Assembly (NCBI GenBank): GCA_030278955.1
Contig: JAOANR010000014.1
Span: 1,431,920-1,495,919 of the forward strand
Source of the DNA: Hygrophila difformis
Lineage: Eukaryota; Streptophyta; Magnoliopsida; Lamiales; Acanthaceae
Direction: 5' to 3'
Length of the DNA: 64,000 nucleotides
The notes below the pieces were generated by a model. It searched no databases. It saw nothing but the letters and a program-made list of their open reading frames with translations, and was not told where the DNA came from. A program made the position numbers and the translations under genes. The first letter of the stretch is position 1; every line of letters starts with the position of its first letter. Shown here piece after piece: positions 37,201-48,332 of the stretch.

Positions 37201-37990
37201 GTCCCTAATTGAAAGAATAGAAACAGCTGAAATTGGCGAAGAACTCGATGGGCTGTGCAGTGAACTGCAGAAGCTTATTTCATCCTTGAGTCCTCCGAAA
37301 GATACAATTGAAAGCCTGTCAAAATTATTTCCTGGCGCACCACGGCTAATAGTCCGGTCTAGTGCTAATGTGGAGGATTTGGCCGGAATGTCAGCTGCTG
37401 GGCTTTATGATTCCATTCCCAACGTCAGCACTAGTAATCCAGAGACTTTCAGGAATGCTGTCAGCCGTGTTTGGGCATCCTTATACACGCGCAGAGCAGT
37501 TCTAAGCCGGAGAGCTGCTGGCGTGCCCCAGAAGGCCGCTGTGATGGCCGTGTTGGTGCAAGAAATGCTGTCTCCGGACCTGTCATTTGTGCTCCACACA
37601 CTTAGCCCCACCGACAGGGACCAAAATACAGTGGCAGCAGAGATAGCTCCTGGACTCGGGGAAACTCTTGCTTCAGGTACGCGAGGAACTCCATGGAGGC
37701 TATTGAGTGGTAAATTTGACGGGGTGATACAGACTCTAGCGTTCGCAAATTTTAGCGAGGAAATGGTGGTCCGTGGTGCTAGCAGTGACGGGGAAGTACT
37801 GAAGCTGACGGTGGATTACAGCAAGAAGGCTATGACAGTGGACGCGATGCTGAGACAACGGGTGGGGCAGAGGCTCGGCGCCATAGGTTTGTTCCTGGAG
37901 CAGAAGTTTGGAGGTTGTCCGCAGGATGTGGAAGGGTGCATGGTGGGCAAGGATGTGTTCATAGTGCAGACAAGACCACAGCCACAGTAA
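31105..37990 (+). CDS. PWD: Phosphoglucan, water dikinase, chloroplastic
   Basis: Eighteen exons in phase: 31105-31307, 31489-32089, 32485-32571, 32649-32780, 33142-33267, 33409-33587, 33861-33942, 34046-34207, 34303-34355, 35227-35435, 35512-35630, 35818-35888, 35974-36091, 36233-36319, 36432-36518, 36611-36826, 36894-37005 and 37089-37990 (3546 nt, 1181 aa; Arabidopsis GWD3/PWD is about 1196). Residues 1-65 look like a transit peptide. A CBM20 starch-binding domain spans about 86-185. The phosphohistidine motif [13 protein letters not shown] puts the catalytic His at about 765, and the PPDK-type ATP-binding domain fills about 880-1181 ([17 protein letters not shown]). The enzyme phosphorylates C3 of glucosyl residues in starch already phosphorylated by GWD1, allowing night-time degradation. 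Exon 13 is taken to start at 35974 (AAATAG|TG), because this restores the conserved VIFQVSKLC. Confidence 0.95.
34208..34262 (+). repeat. Compound (CT)n(CA)n microsatellite at a splice donor
   Basis: The repeat begins in the GT donor of PWD intron 8 (CAAAAA|GTCTCTCT) and fills more than half of that 95-bp intron: a CT run of about 12 units and then a CA run of about 15. Length changes here would alter intron size and the donor context. Confidence 0.85.
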
Positions 37991-39513
37991 GCGGATGAAT
38001 AAGCAAGCAACAATAGTATGGTATAGATCCTCCTTTCAATAATGGAAGTCACTTCCAATGTCCAAATCTTATAGTAATATAGACAAATGCCACAGGCAAT
38101 TCCTAAAGTGTTTTAAGGGATATTATAACCCATGTTCATCATCCATTGCAACACCTAAGGAAAATGAGAAGAATCTATAGAAGGTATATATGATGGATCA
38201 TTCTCACAAAAACAACTTAAAAAAATTAGAGATCCATGATGCAAAATCACACCCCCTGCAGCCACTTATACCACTTACTTTGTTAAGGAATTGGGATCAC
38301 TAACAAATTGGATAAAACAGGAGCCATGGAGATCAGCTCTTCATGCCCCCAACTGCCCAAAGTTCATTTGACATGTGAAGGGTGAACTTAGCCTTATAGG
38401 AAACAAGTTCAGCCATATTGACAAGCGACGACGAAGATACAGTGTCAAAGATTGGTTGTCCTTATCTGGTTCGACTGCAACTCGAAAGAATAAGGTGGTG
38501 TAAAGTCTCATCATCCAAACGACCACACGCACAAATTTTTTAATGTGTTTTTTAGATTTACTTGGTCCTGAATGGGATACACAGCATACAAATGATGACA
38601 TGCCTTCGCAGGACCTTTCCTAGCATACGAGGGGGCCAGAAAGAGAGAATAAATAAATAAAACAGATGAATAAACATGTAATATGGCAATGTGAAAAAGA
38701 TAGCTTAACAAATATTGTGGTCATATTCATGTTTCAATTTTACGCCAAAAAGGAAAAATCCCACTTCCCAGCATCATCATGCCAAGTCAGTTTTTCTTAC
38801 TATAAACCCAAAGAAACATATATAAGTCTCTTCTAAGTCCTACCAAGAATGCAAAGCAGGCGCAGCTGCTTGAAAAGTACATTCTTATCCAAAAACAAAT
38901 CGAATGGGATGATATTGCAAGTACGAGGGACTTGCCACCCCAATCAAATTTTGCAGTAATTCTTATCACTGTTGTGGGTAAAGATTTTTCCACAAAATTA
39001 AAAAAACCAACATCCCCATTCCCTCTCCACAACCGACAATAGACAGTAGGTGCACGACCATGCATTCACAATAGAACCACACATAGCAGATAGCCAGATA
39101 CTACAAACTTTTCTATGACATGATCATACCTACAGGCTAAAGCAACAAACCAAAAAAAGATAATTCAATTCATGATCATAAAACCCAGATGCGGCAGTGC
39201 TTGCTTATTGTGACATGGAGTAATATTTGGACAATGGCGTGCATTCGAAACTGCAAGCCTGCCTGCCTGCTAGGACATAAGAAGTCTTATAAACACATTA
39301 CTCAGGTCACTGCCCTCCTTCACTCGATATAATAACAATAAGTTTAATAGTAGTAATGATAATGATAACGTAACCAAGCTGCTCTTTCTCCTCCTTGAAG
39401 CTCAAGCGTACATGATAGATACCATTGCTTTGTATTTGCCTCCTCAAACTCCTCTTACTGCTCACAAAATGCCTCCTCCGCCAGATAGTTTAGTTATGAC
39501 CCATGATGACCCT
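37991..39513. other. Gap between converging PWD and eRF1 genes
   Basis: The first few hundred bases should be the PWD 3' UTR. The right end, from about 39300, should be the 3' UTR of eRF1. No open frame between resembles a known protein and no clear repeat is seen. Confidence 0.55.
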
Positions 39514-39634
39514 GCTGCATTCCAACAGGCAACAGGAGGAGAGAGAACATCAATTTTTCACGCTAGACCAACAATGTAAATCCACATTGGCAAACATAAA
39601 AAGGAAACATAAATTTAAAGCATGCATCACAAAC
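39514..39634 (-). other. Likely 3'-UTR intron of eRF1
   Basis: A donor TGCGGAG|GTTTGTG lies at 39634, 143 nt after the stop codon. Acceptors fit at about 39515 (TTGGAATGCAG|CAGG, giving a 118-120-bp intron) or at 39563 (GGTCTAG|CG, giving 72 bp). An exon junction more than about 55 nt after a stop marks a message for nonsense-mediated decay. Confidence 0.55.
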
Positions 39635-39771
39635 CTCCGCAACACTCCATAAGTTTTTTCGGTCAACACATTCTGAGCAGGCGCAGTCGAGCCCGAGCCC
39701 GATCCCGAACCCGGGCATGCACCAGTGCAGTCCCCCTGCTCCTTCCCTGCACTGGAATAGGACAAATTGAT

Positions 39772-39780
39772 TGATTGCTA
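39772..39780 (-). promoter_or_regulatory. Leaky-type stop codon of eRF1 (UAG-CAA-UCA)
   Basis: The stop and the next six bases read TAG CAA TCA, which fits the stop-CAR-YYA readthrough consensus known from tobamoviruses. The same frame stays open for 75 more codons in the unspliced message, to a stop at 39550-39552. With the 3'-UTR intron, this is the arrangement described for autoregulated plant eRF1 mRNAs, where low eRF1 increases readthrough and so spares the message from decay. The link is from recalled work on Arabidopsis; readthrough in this species is inferred. Confidence 0.72.
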
Positions 39781-41091
39781 ATCAGAATCTTCGTATTCTT
39801 GTCCATCATCAGAAAATTCATCAAAAGCCCGGACATCTAATTGATAGCGTAGAATTCCTCCAATTCCTCCAAAGCCTCGGCAAAACTGAGATCCTTCTTG
39901 TGATTTGTTGGTGACAAACTCAAGCGTGCAACCAAACCGCCTATACTCATTGGCAAACCATTCAAGAAGCAACATTTTTTCCTGAACCTCCAGTTCAGCA
40001 TTTGTATCTTGGTCCCGGAAATGACTCTGATCGGACTCCTGATCCTTGTTCAAGTGTTTTATCATAATCTCACCAGTAGAGGTATTTTTGAGCACATATC
40101 TGGTCACTTCCAGATTTTCCCACACAATGAGAGTCTCAACAGCACCCATTTCCAGAACTTTTAATGTGTCCTCCACACCGAATACATACTTGCCAGTGTC
40201 CTGACTGATCTCCTCAAAGTACTTCCCTATCAACCGCTTCTCCTGTATAAATTTCACATTCGATAGGATTTCAGCTGACAGCTCAATGGCCTGGTTGAAG
40301 CCATTTTCACCTCCATAAGAGACATCGACTACATTAAGAATCTTTGCCTGCAGACGCTGATCAAACATATCAGACTGACTGAGCTCTGTCTTGAAGTCAG
40401 CTGAACCAGCTAGTATGAGCCCTGACACATTAGGCTGGCTTGTCTGTGGGTTGATAAAAAACTGTGTAGCAAGCTCTGCAGTTTTCCTCACATAGTTGTG
40501 GCGCTTCTCCATTCGCAGACGAGCAAATCGCAAGGCAGATTGTCCTCCTCTGCCATGCTTCTTGGGAAGATCCACACTGAACTTGTGAAGGACTTCCCTA
40601 GTATTTCCACTCAGGGTTCCAAACAGGGTACCATTACCATCCATAACAATGAAGCCAAACTTGTCATCAGATTCTAAGAGTTCATTAAGCGCCTCAATGT
40701 GGAACTTGTTGTCGCAGAGATAAAGCGATGCATTTATAGGCCTGAATGGCTCAAAGTCAATTGTTACTTTCTTTTCCTTCCCATCATCGGTGACAATGGT
40801 TCCAGTGTACAGCACCAGTCCATTTGGAGGAACCTTGCTGTACAATTTCAGTCTCTGCTGAGCAGAAGTAATTGCAGCCAGAACAGATTGACGATTCACT
40901 CTGCTTTTGATGTTAGATGCAGTACCATATTCATCTCCAAGCATTTTAGTAACACGGGCTACTTGATCACGTGGTGGCATTATAAGAGAAATCATACTGG
41001 TACCATTCCCTCGTGCAGCTTCAAGGGCCTTGATAAGCTTCTTAATCTTCCATATCTCAATGTTCTTATCAGCCTCATGACCATCAGCCAT
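39778..41091 (-). CDS. ERF1: Eukaryotic peptide chain release factor subunit 1
   Basis: Uninterrupted 437-codon frame, the normal length for plant eRF1. Domain 1 carries NIKS (residues 60-63) and the YLCDNKF motif (124-130) that read all three stop codons. Domain 2 carries GGQ (182-184, within [11 protein letters not shown]), which triggers peptidyl-tRNA hydrolysis. Domain 3, which binds eRF3, ends in the acidic tail QEYEDSD. The coding part has no intron, as in Arabidopsis eRF1 genes, but the leader appears to be spliced: donor at about 42343 (GTTTGCG|GTAACTTTC) to an acceptor near 41124. The stop codon is UAG in a readthrough-type context and the 3' UTR likely contains an intron (both listed separately). 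Confidence 0.97.
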   Translation of the reverse strand: MADGHEADKNIEIWKIKKLIKALEAARGNGTSMISLIMPPRDQVARVTKMLGDEYGTASNIKSRVNRQSVLAAITSAQQRLKLYSKVPPNGLVLYTGTIVTDDGKEKKVTIDFEPFRPINASLYLCDNKFHIEALNELLESDDKFGFIVMDGNGTLFGTLSGNTREVLHKFSVDLPKKHGRGGQSALRFARLRMEKRHNYVRKTAELATQFFINPQTSQPNVSGLILAGSADFKTELSQSDMFDQRLQAKILNVVDVSYGGENGFNQAIELSAEILSNVKFIQEKRLIGKYFEEISQDTGKYVFGVEDTLKVLEMGAVETLIVWENLEVTRYVLKNTSTGEIMIKHLNKDQESDQSHFRDQDTNAELEVQEKMLLLEWFANEYRRFGCTLEFVTNKSQEGSQFCRGFGGIGGILRYQLDVRAFDEFSDDGQEYEDSD

Positions 41092-42420
41092 TGTTATTTA
41101 TTGTATTGAAGCCGCAGAGAATTCTAGAGAAGTCACTTCAAAAGATGAAGAATATATAAATCAAAGACAGAAAAATTAATAGCAAGAAACTTTACACTAA
41201 AACATAACTACTTAGACCCAAAAGGCGAAAACAAATTTTTTTGATCCAGCTAAAGGTATCGCTAAATTATTCAAGGTGATCCAAAACAAAATGAACCCCG
41301 TCAATACTTGAGCCAATCATTCATAAGATGCAGGAAATGAAATTTTTTAAAAATAAAATATAAAAAACAAGAGAGAGAAAGAAAGAAAGAACAAATGCAA
41401 TTGCCCCGCAACTAGAACTATAAACCTGAATACAAACAAGTCTCACTAGCTTCAATCGACCCTCGTCCTCATTGTGGTAGGATACAATGCAAAATTAGAA
41501 TTTAGAAGTTGTATACTTCTTTAATCCAAAATTTAGTAGGATGGAAAATCATGACACTTCTAGACTCGAGATAATAAATAGCCAAAAGTGTTTCTGGACT
41601 AGAAGTGATCAGATTCATTCTAATCATTCATTGGGAGTTAACTTTTTGTTCAAAATTTCCTCACTTCCATCTGCCCTCATTATGAAAAGATAATCCTTCA
41701 CACGGTAAAGTTAAAGAGCAAATTGCACTCAAGGCAGCTTAGCAATGAGTGATCAAAACTTTATAAATGTGAAGAATTCCAACAAAGAGCAAAAAACAAA
41801 ACTCCTCTAGCCAACCCATAATTAGCATTACCAACACAATAATGTAACAGATATATTACCGGTTCTCTTATCTGCACACACACGTTATGACATAAAATGA
41901 TGTTACCCAAATTAACGGGCAATAAAGCAGAAATTACTTTTGAATGGATCAATAGATCTAAAACAGATTAGCATCCTTAGTGAAACAAGCTTATAGAATT
42001 ATTCAAAAGGGAACCACCAGCAAACCACAAACAAAATTCATCCTCAAAATTAGTGCTACTTCACAACGGTTCCGTAAAATACATCATGGGAAACGCCATC
42101 ACAGATATAGATTAACCTTCTAGACATCAAGAATAATATTAACAGCCGAATTTCAATTATACGATCGGAAGTGGGGGAGAAAGTGCACGGATGTCGAAAA
42201 ATCATCGAGCAATCTCAAATTTACATTAAAGAAAACGATAAAACGAAATCAATCCATCAGAAACACGATGCAGATATACAAATAGGAACATGAAAAATAT
42301 ATTATAGATTCAAGCCATGATTGGAAAACTTGAAGAAAGTTACCGCAAACGATGAGGGCAAATGCTTTTCACGCGGCAGCAGCAACAATAGAGGAACAAA
42401 CGGGGCTATATAAGAGAGAA
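41092..42420 (-). other. eRF1 leader with long 5'-UTR intron
   Basis: No coding sequence is seen. The minus strand carries a first leader exon at about 42344-42420, then an intron of about 1.2 kb, then a short second leader exon that ends at the ATG at 41091. Long leader introns are common in plant translation-factor genes. Confidence 0.55.
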
Positions 42421-42440
42421 GAGGGTAAATTAGAGGAAAA

Positions 42441-42507
42441 AAACCCTAACTGCCACGGAAATAGGGGTGGGAATAGGATTTGGCCTATGATATTAGGTCT
42501 GGGCCCA
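42441..42507 (-). promoter_or_regulatory. eRF1 promoter: telo-box and site II palindrome
   Basis: AAACCCTAAC (telo-box) lies at 42441-42450 in + orientation and TGGGCCCA, a palindromic double site II element, at 42500-42507, both just upstream of the presumed first leader exon. This pair is typical of plant genes for the translation machinery. Confidence 0.6.
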
Positions 42508-42835
42508 GCTATTTACAAATAGGTTATGTTTTAGTTATTTTAAAAATTTATTTAGCTCAATAGAGATCAGATTTTATAAAAGTATTAGTATTTTTTTTAT
42601 AAGCCCGAAAGAAAATTCTTGCCACCATGTTCCAATAAATTGGCCCAAGATTGCTTATGGTTTTTATTGAGTTTTCAATTACACACAGGAGTCATTTACC
42701 GAGACAAGTGATTCGTTTTGCTTCCAAATTTCAATCAATCTAATATTATTAGAATTTTTCTATATTTATATACTGTATATATATTCGTTTTGTATATATT
42801 GTAAAATTTGAATGAAATAATTACATTACAATATA

Positions 42836-43118
42836 CTCCCTCCATTCTTGAGAAGTTGTAATATTTAAAAATTTGGTACTATTCATACATGCACATTAAC
42901 TTAAAATTTTGGTTCATCAAAAAAACTTAAAATTTTATCATAATTATACAATTTAAAATATAGCCAAGTGGGATCTAGATTCGTCTCATCAAGTAGTTCT
43001 TAAATAAAACTTTTAGAATTTTTAATTGTACCGAGTTTGAATTATTAATGATTTAAAATGTACATTGACTGCGTGTGTGCTGTGGGTCCGTTGTAATTTT
43101 TATAAAAAAACGGAGGTG
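42836..43118. mobile_element. Stowaway-like MITE
   Basis: TA|CTCCCTCCATTCTTGAGAAG at left and AAAAAAACGGAGGTG at right. Shares TATAGCCAAGTGGGATCT and CTGTGGGTCCGTTGTAATTT with the copy at 20404. Confidence 0.85.
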
Positions 43119-43554
43119 TACAACATTTGTTTATCTCAAGTCGATTATATCTTCCCATAAGACCAATAAACATATCGCCGCCGATAGATTTTGGAAGATG
43201 GACAATTCCATTAGTCAAGTGCAAAAATTGTTGTTGGTCAATAAGTTGTTAATGGTTGGCCAATAATCCAAGTCACAACTTTCAACCCTTACGAATAATG
43301 ATCTCCAAATAAAACAGACATAGGGCAATGCATTGCCCTGCCTTCAAGGCCTGATTACTTGGATTCATCATCCCTATAAATCTTAACTTTAACAAGTAAT
43401 CTCAAACTCCAAAGTCCAAACCCTTTAGGTATGATGATATTGCCCAAGCACTACTTTAGGTATTCTATGTCTTCCCACTTCATCCAACCTTTAACCATAA
43501 CTAGGAGGAAGCTACCCTCCCCCCCTGGCCTACATTGGGAATAAAATAGAATAC

Positions 43555-43765
43555 CTGCAACAAAAATGGAATATAGGCATGTTAAAACTCCTACTACAAC
43601 CACGGCCAAAGAATAAAAGCAATAAATTAAAGATGGTATATAAATCAGAATGAATATGAATATAGTATTTGAAAGCATCTTATGCACTGTAATATGCTTC
43701 TAGTGCAGTTAATCCATATGGTCCAGTTCAATGCATACACCTCCACTAATGGATCTGTAAATGCA
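43555..43765 (+). repeat. Dispersed repeat, copy A
   Basis: Closely similar to 48903-49190, with shared words GGAATATAG.CATGTTAAAACTCC, ACTACAACCAC, AAAGAATAAAAGCA and TAGTGCAGTTA, then ATGGTCC. It has no coding potential and no recognised ends. Confidence 0.65.
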
Positions 43766-43860
43766 TACACATTATAGAATTAGTAACTAGTTTAGCGGTC
43801 CCTACATTATTGCACCAAACAGCGCATTTAGCTGTTTCATTAGAGGGAGCTTCTACTACA

Positions 43861-43943
43861 CTTTTTTTTTTTTTTGGGTAAACGTGACACTCATGTGTCG
43901 GCAAAAAGTGTGTGGGAGCCCAAACCAGACAAATTACATCTTC
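43861..43943 (-). mobile_element. 5'-truncated SINE, same family as 15591
   Basis: On the minus strand it reads TGGTTTGGGCTCCCACACAC, then TTTTGCCGACACATGAGTGT, then poly(A), matching the 3' half of the SINE at 15591. Confidence 0.75.
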
Positions 43944-44763
43944 TGCTACACTTTTAGTACTATACTTTCTAAAAAAAACATTACTTTTCAAATCATCTTT
44001 TTATTTACTGTGCTCATCATCAGCTGAAGTTTTGGTAATTCTCAGTTATTTGTCATAAACCAAGCAAAACCACAACATTTCTGTGCCCCGTATGACCATA
44101 TCCAACTTCCATTCAGACCAACGCCCGGTTAACTGATTACAAGGCATATGCACCACAACATCATCAAGTTCCATCCAGGAATAAATCTGCTCACCAATCA
44201 CCACACCGCAACTTCAACATCAACCTAAATGTCTCTTTCATTTCCCCCTCAACAATCCTCCCATAGTCACATGGAACAACCACAACCACAAACACAAATC
44301 ACCCCAGGTAGAACCCCAAAGGGTATATATACAGACGCCCATGCACGTTGAGAACAATGAGAAGAAAAGAACAGAAATAAATTTAAATCCTCCTCTGGTA
44401 AAAGAGAATTTTGGCCCTAAAACGGTCAGGGAAATGAATAGCTTCTCTTATCCTTGCCTTCTGTAAAGGACTTCCAAAGGAAGTACACCTTAGCAAAAAT
44501 AATTCTCCATGTTCTTTGATCAAACAGGAAACTCAACACAATTATAATACCCCGAGACACTCTATATTTCATTGTGTTCAGATTCAATGTAAAAAGAAAA
44601 TGACATAAAATGGGAGTAGTTTCATCATTCATATGTTTAACACACCTGGATCTGTACAACCATATACTATTTCTACATATCTCTTTCTGCCAAAAAAAAC
44701 CTGAAAACCAACTTATGTTACCAAGAATTAAAAATGTGCAAAGAGAAACAAAGGAGAGCAGAA

Positions 44764-45228
44764 TCATAGAAGAGTGATGAGTATAAAAATAAGAAGTGCA
44801 GCAACAATGGAATACTTAAGAGCAACAATCAAAATTGCTGCAGATATCACAAGCAGCTGCCACAACACCTGCACACTCGCCCACGTTAGCAATCCTGTCA
44901 ATCCAACTGCCAAGATGTTATCTGGATCTGGGTCTAGCAGTATATTCACCCAGCCCAGATTCAATATGGATCGTCCATTCTTCCCTTTCCCCTCGCCTAT
45001 GCTCCCTCCACTGTCCGATGATTGCCCATCAGTTTTCTCGTTATCACTTTGAGCACAAATTCTAAACTGTCTCAATTTTGAGGATTGCGATTTTCTTAGG
45101 ATATTTGAAATTGCTGGGATATAAGGGGATTGTTGCGCAATAAGTGAATGGAGAGGTTTGGATTGTGAGGGACAAATTGGTGATTGAGAAAGGTTAGTTT
45201 GAGGGAATGTGATAGTGAGGCCTAACAT
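44764..45228 (-). CDS. Small membrane protein, probably plastid-targeted
   Basis: Single coding exon of 154 aa. The first 60 residues are rich in Ser, Gln and Pro with basic residues and almost no acidic ones, as in a transit peptide. A short acidic, Gly/Ser-rich segment follows (about 62-82), then LLDPDPDNILAVGLTGLL, and two hydrophobic segments at about 103-125 and 130-154 that end LIFILITLL at the C terminus. This resembles small uncharacterised inner-envelope proteins of plants, but I cannot name the family with confidence. The leader appears to be spliced, with a donor at 46431 (CTGAG|GTTCGA) and an acceptor at 45250 (TTTTCAG|AGGAAG), so the intron is about 1.2 kb and the first exon lies near 46432-46560. 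A 96-codon antisense-side frame over that exon is taken to be leader, not protein. Confidence 0.7.
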   Translation of the reverse strand: MLGLTITFPQTNLSQSPICPSQSKPLHSLIAQQSPYIPAISNILRKSQSSKLRQFRICAQSDNEKTDGQSSDSGGSIGEGKGKNGRSILNLGWVNILLDPDPDNILAVGLTGLLTWASVQVLWQLLVISAAILIVALKYSIVAALLIFILITLL

Positions 45229-46261
45229 TGGGTTTCTATTTGACTTCCTCTGAAAATTTGGTAAAAATCAAAATCACCTATTAAAAGAAATTCCCAAGTA
45301 TATTTGACAAATACTTCAATCAACAGTCAAAGGCCATGTATGTGGACAAAAATTGGTAAAAACATCAACACCACAAATCATCACAATAAAATGTCAAAGA
45401 CAACAACAAAAAAATAAAAATCAAAATTTGGTGGAGTTTGAAGAGATGCTTCTAACAATTCAATGGCAGAAATTCACCATGTGCAACTTATCAGGAAAAG
45501 GCAATCTGTTAAGGTTCTTTACTAAAACAATACAGCCCCAGATAATCTGACATCTAAGGCGCAAGCTAGACTACGGAAAAATGACAGAAAATGAGCAAGA
45601 CATGCTATGATGTTAAAATTGCACTAAACAAATGGAGTATGTCATATGAATAAATAGGAGCATAAAAGAGGAACAGTACACATAAATGATTTAAGTATAT
45701 AATTTCCTCAAGCAAAGAGTTTTGATTAGGTCAAATCCACAAGTACAGATAATTCCTTCCTTTCTTATCTTGTATAAGAAATTTATTAAGAAAGTGTTAA
45801 ATGTTAATCCCTAAAAATTAATTCAAAGCTTCAAAACCAAGTACTATATAAACTTCGGCTTGTATATACAGTGAGTATAAAGGCCAGAGGGAGTTAACGA
45901 TTTTATTAGGGAAAGCAATTGTACTGCTTTTAACAAAGAACGCCATCAACCTTCGCACAAACGGATAGGATAAATTATCAAGTAAAGAGCAAACTACCAC
46001 AGCTACTCTTCGATTTCAGTATGGCACCTCGAGAATCAGATAAAAGAATGAATTCGTAAATGTATTCTGTGCAAAATAAATTAAAGAAACAAATTCCTTA
46101 TAAATACCAAATTACTAACAATTATCAGCATATTTTGTATGCATTTCCCTTTGTCGACGCACTTATTTTTTCTAATCTCCTACACTGTCCATAGAGCCTA
46201 ATGTGACGTCCTTAAAAAAACAAGTTCTTTTCTTTAAAAAATTAAGGATACAGATTACCAT

Positions 46262-46352
46262 CGAGAAATATCGATATTACAGTGACAAAAACGAATAACC
46301 TTGATACGCAACGCATAGTGGTTTTTGTCACTGTAATATCAATATTTCTTGC
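46262..46352. repeat. Strong hairpin in the 5'-UTR intron of the membrane-protein gene
   Basis: Arms of about 31 bp (46262-46292 and 46321-46352) are complementary with about two mismatches; each contains ATTACAGTGACAAAAAC or its complement. The loop is 28 nt. A third partial copy, ATTACAGTGACAAAAAAGC, follows at about 46359-46377. It resembles a small foldback transposon. Confidence 0.75.
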
Positions 46353-47240
46353 AAACCAATTACAGTGACAAAAAAGCAAGAAGATACAAAAGTAAACGAA
46401 TAGAACACGAAACAATTATGCAAAATCGAACCTCAGTGTAGCCGGAAAAAGAAATCGGAGCGGCAGAACTTGCAAACAGAGGAAGAAGTTTGAGAAGAAT
46501 CGGAGGATAGGGCTACAAAGCCTAGGCTATGGAAAAGCATATAATTGAGGTACGTGCAGCGAACGGCAGTCGCGAGGCGAGCGAGCCCTGAAACGATGGG
46601 GACACACCCAGGATGGCACGGCGGTTGGGAAAACGCGGCAGTGTGGCGGCAGAGGCGAGGCGGAGGCGAAAACCAGTGAACGAGGAGGGACTGAGGGAAA
46701 CGTTAGAAAGTAGTAGTGAAATGGCATATATAGCCTTGTACTCCCTCGTTTTCAAGCCTTGTACTCCCTCGTTTCCAAGAATTTTGAATTTTTGACACTG
46801 TCCATTATTCAATTTAATTCACGTTTATACATTAGTTATAGAATAAAACATATAATCAAGTAATATCTTAATATAATCTTATAGTTTTAGAATATTAATT
46901 TTTTTAATTTTTATTCGTACATAACGTGAGTTATTAACTGCTAAAACTATGCATTGAATTGCACCGTGCGCAAAGTGAATGATGCAGATTCATAAAAACA
47001 TAGAAAGTACTAGTCTGGAGTCTAGACTCTGGACTATTTAGTGTTATGCCAACATCACCTGCTATCATGATAAGAGAGAGCAATAAAAAGTGATGCGAGA
47101 GCAATAAAAAATGATGCATACGTGAAATGATGGGTGCGGTGCACTTGAAAAAATGATGGATATCATAAAATATCATTTGTTTTATTTAGAATAAGACATC
47201 ATTTTCATGGAGCTAGCATTACTTTTTTTAATAGAGTATA

Positions 47241-47500
47241 CTTCCTCTGTTCCTTTTAATTGTCACGGATCCACATTTCACATAATTCAATACACATTTT
47301 CAATCTTCAATAACTCAAATTGCGTACAAGTAAAAATTATGAAACTTTGATATTCTAAATCTATGCGATAAGACGAATCTAACAAGATCTCATTTGATTA
47401 TTTTTTGTCCTATATAACTGTATTAAATAAGTCGAATCAAAGTTACTCAATGAACAGTAACAAAACTCCTACCGTGTCAAATAAAAAGGAACGAAGGAAG
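47241..47500. mobile_element. Stowaway-like MITE, slightly diverged ends
   Basis: Ends TA|CTTCCTCTGTTCCTTTTAAT and ATAAAAAGGAACGAAGGAAG|TA form an inverted repeat, with a family-type interior (ATCTAACAAGATC, GAATCAAAGTTACTC). Confidence 0.8.
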
Positions 47501-47572
47501 TATATCATTCTGCACGTGGACATAGATGAAGCAACTCCACAATAACTCTATTGTCATTTAGGGATTGGGCTT

Positions 47573-47654
47573 TTTTTTTTGTTTTTTTGAAAGATGCGAA
47601 ACCTCAACTAGGTTGAGAGTTGGGGACTTGACCATTGAGATAAGTTCCAACCCT
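47573..47654 (-). mobile_element. Short SINE with target-site duplication
   Basis: On the minus strand it reads TTGGAACTTATCTCAATGGTC with an A-box-like start, then a diverged B box (GAGGTTTCGCATC) and an A-rich tail. The 10-bp direct repeat GATTGGGCTT flanks it at 47563-47572 and 47655-47664. Confidence 0.68.
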
Positions 47655-47740
47655 GATTGGGCTTAATTTGGACAACATAATAATGGTTGGGACTCGGGTT
47701 CCTCGTCAACGAGTTATTTGAGCAAGTAGGTACGCTTATT

Positions 47741-48332
47741 TAGGGGTGGTCATCGGGTCGAGTTGTCGGGTTCGGGTACCCGAAATGGCGGATACCCGAC
47801 ACTATTGGGTTTCTAAAATAGCTACTCGACCCGACCCGAACAAAAGCGGGTACCCGAATATACCCGATATTCGGGTACCCAACTTTATCGAGTCGGGTTT
47901 GTCGGTCACCCGATACCCGACAAATATTTTTTTTAAAAAAAAAAAGATATATTCCATTTATTTAGTTTTATTTTTTAAAAATACAATTGCTAACCAAAGT
48001 TTCACAATTCTTAAAAAAAAAAAGCCTGAGATTATTAATATTTAAGCAAATATATAGGTATATTCATTTATATTTTTATTAAATATTTTAATAAAAAAAA
48101 TTAATTTAAAATAATAATAACTATCAATTTAAAATTTTCTGATTTAAAATAATAATACTATATAGTACTTGGATTTTCACTACATAGAACAAAAATACTA
48201 ATTATCAAATAAATATGAATATTTTAAAGCAAAATAATTAATATTAGGAAAAAATTATAAAATTTATTTATTTATTTATTTTATTGGGTTCGTGTCGGAT
48301 ACTCGACACCCGACAAAAATTGCCCACCCCTA
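47741..48332. mobile_element. Non-autonomous hAT element
   Basis: Ends TAGGGGTGG and CCACCCCTA are inverted. Both sides carry dense subterminal words such as ACCCGA, CGGGT and GACCCGACCC, as in Ac-like elements. The 8-bp flanks CGCTTATT and TGCTTACT agree at 6 of 8 positions, consistent with an aged hAT target duplication. The 592-bp interior is AT-rich and has no transposase. Confidence 0.8.

Larger units (their letters stand above)
42508..44763. other. Intergenic region with repeats
   Basis: Contains the MITE at 42836, one copy of a dispersed repeat at 43555-43765, a truncated SINE at 43861, and from about 44340 probably the 3' UTR of the small membrane-protein gene. The frame at 44426-44767 (-) has no recognisable features. 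Confidence 0.55.

Noticed and set aside
39550..39765. Separate small gene downstream of eRF1
   Set aside because: The frame is the direct in-frame continuation of eRF1 past its stop codon and lacks features of its own. It is better explained as a readthrough extension and 3' UTR.
44426..44767. 113-codon minus-strand frame next to the membrane-protein gene
   Set aside because: Aromatic- and Ile-rich translation of AT-rich 3' UTR with no domain and no splice partner.
46522..46812. 96-codon frame upstream of the small membrane protein
   Set aside because: It overlaps the promoter and a MITE end, has no conserved features, and sits where the untranslated first exon is expected.
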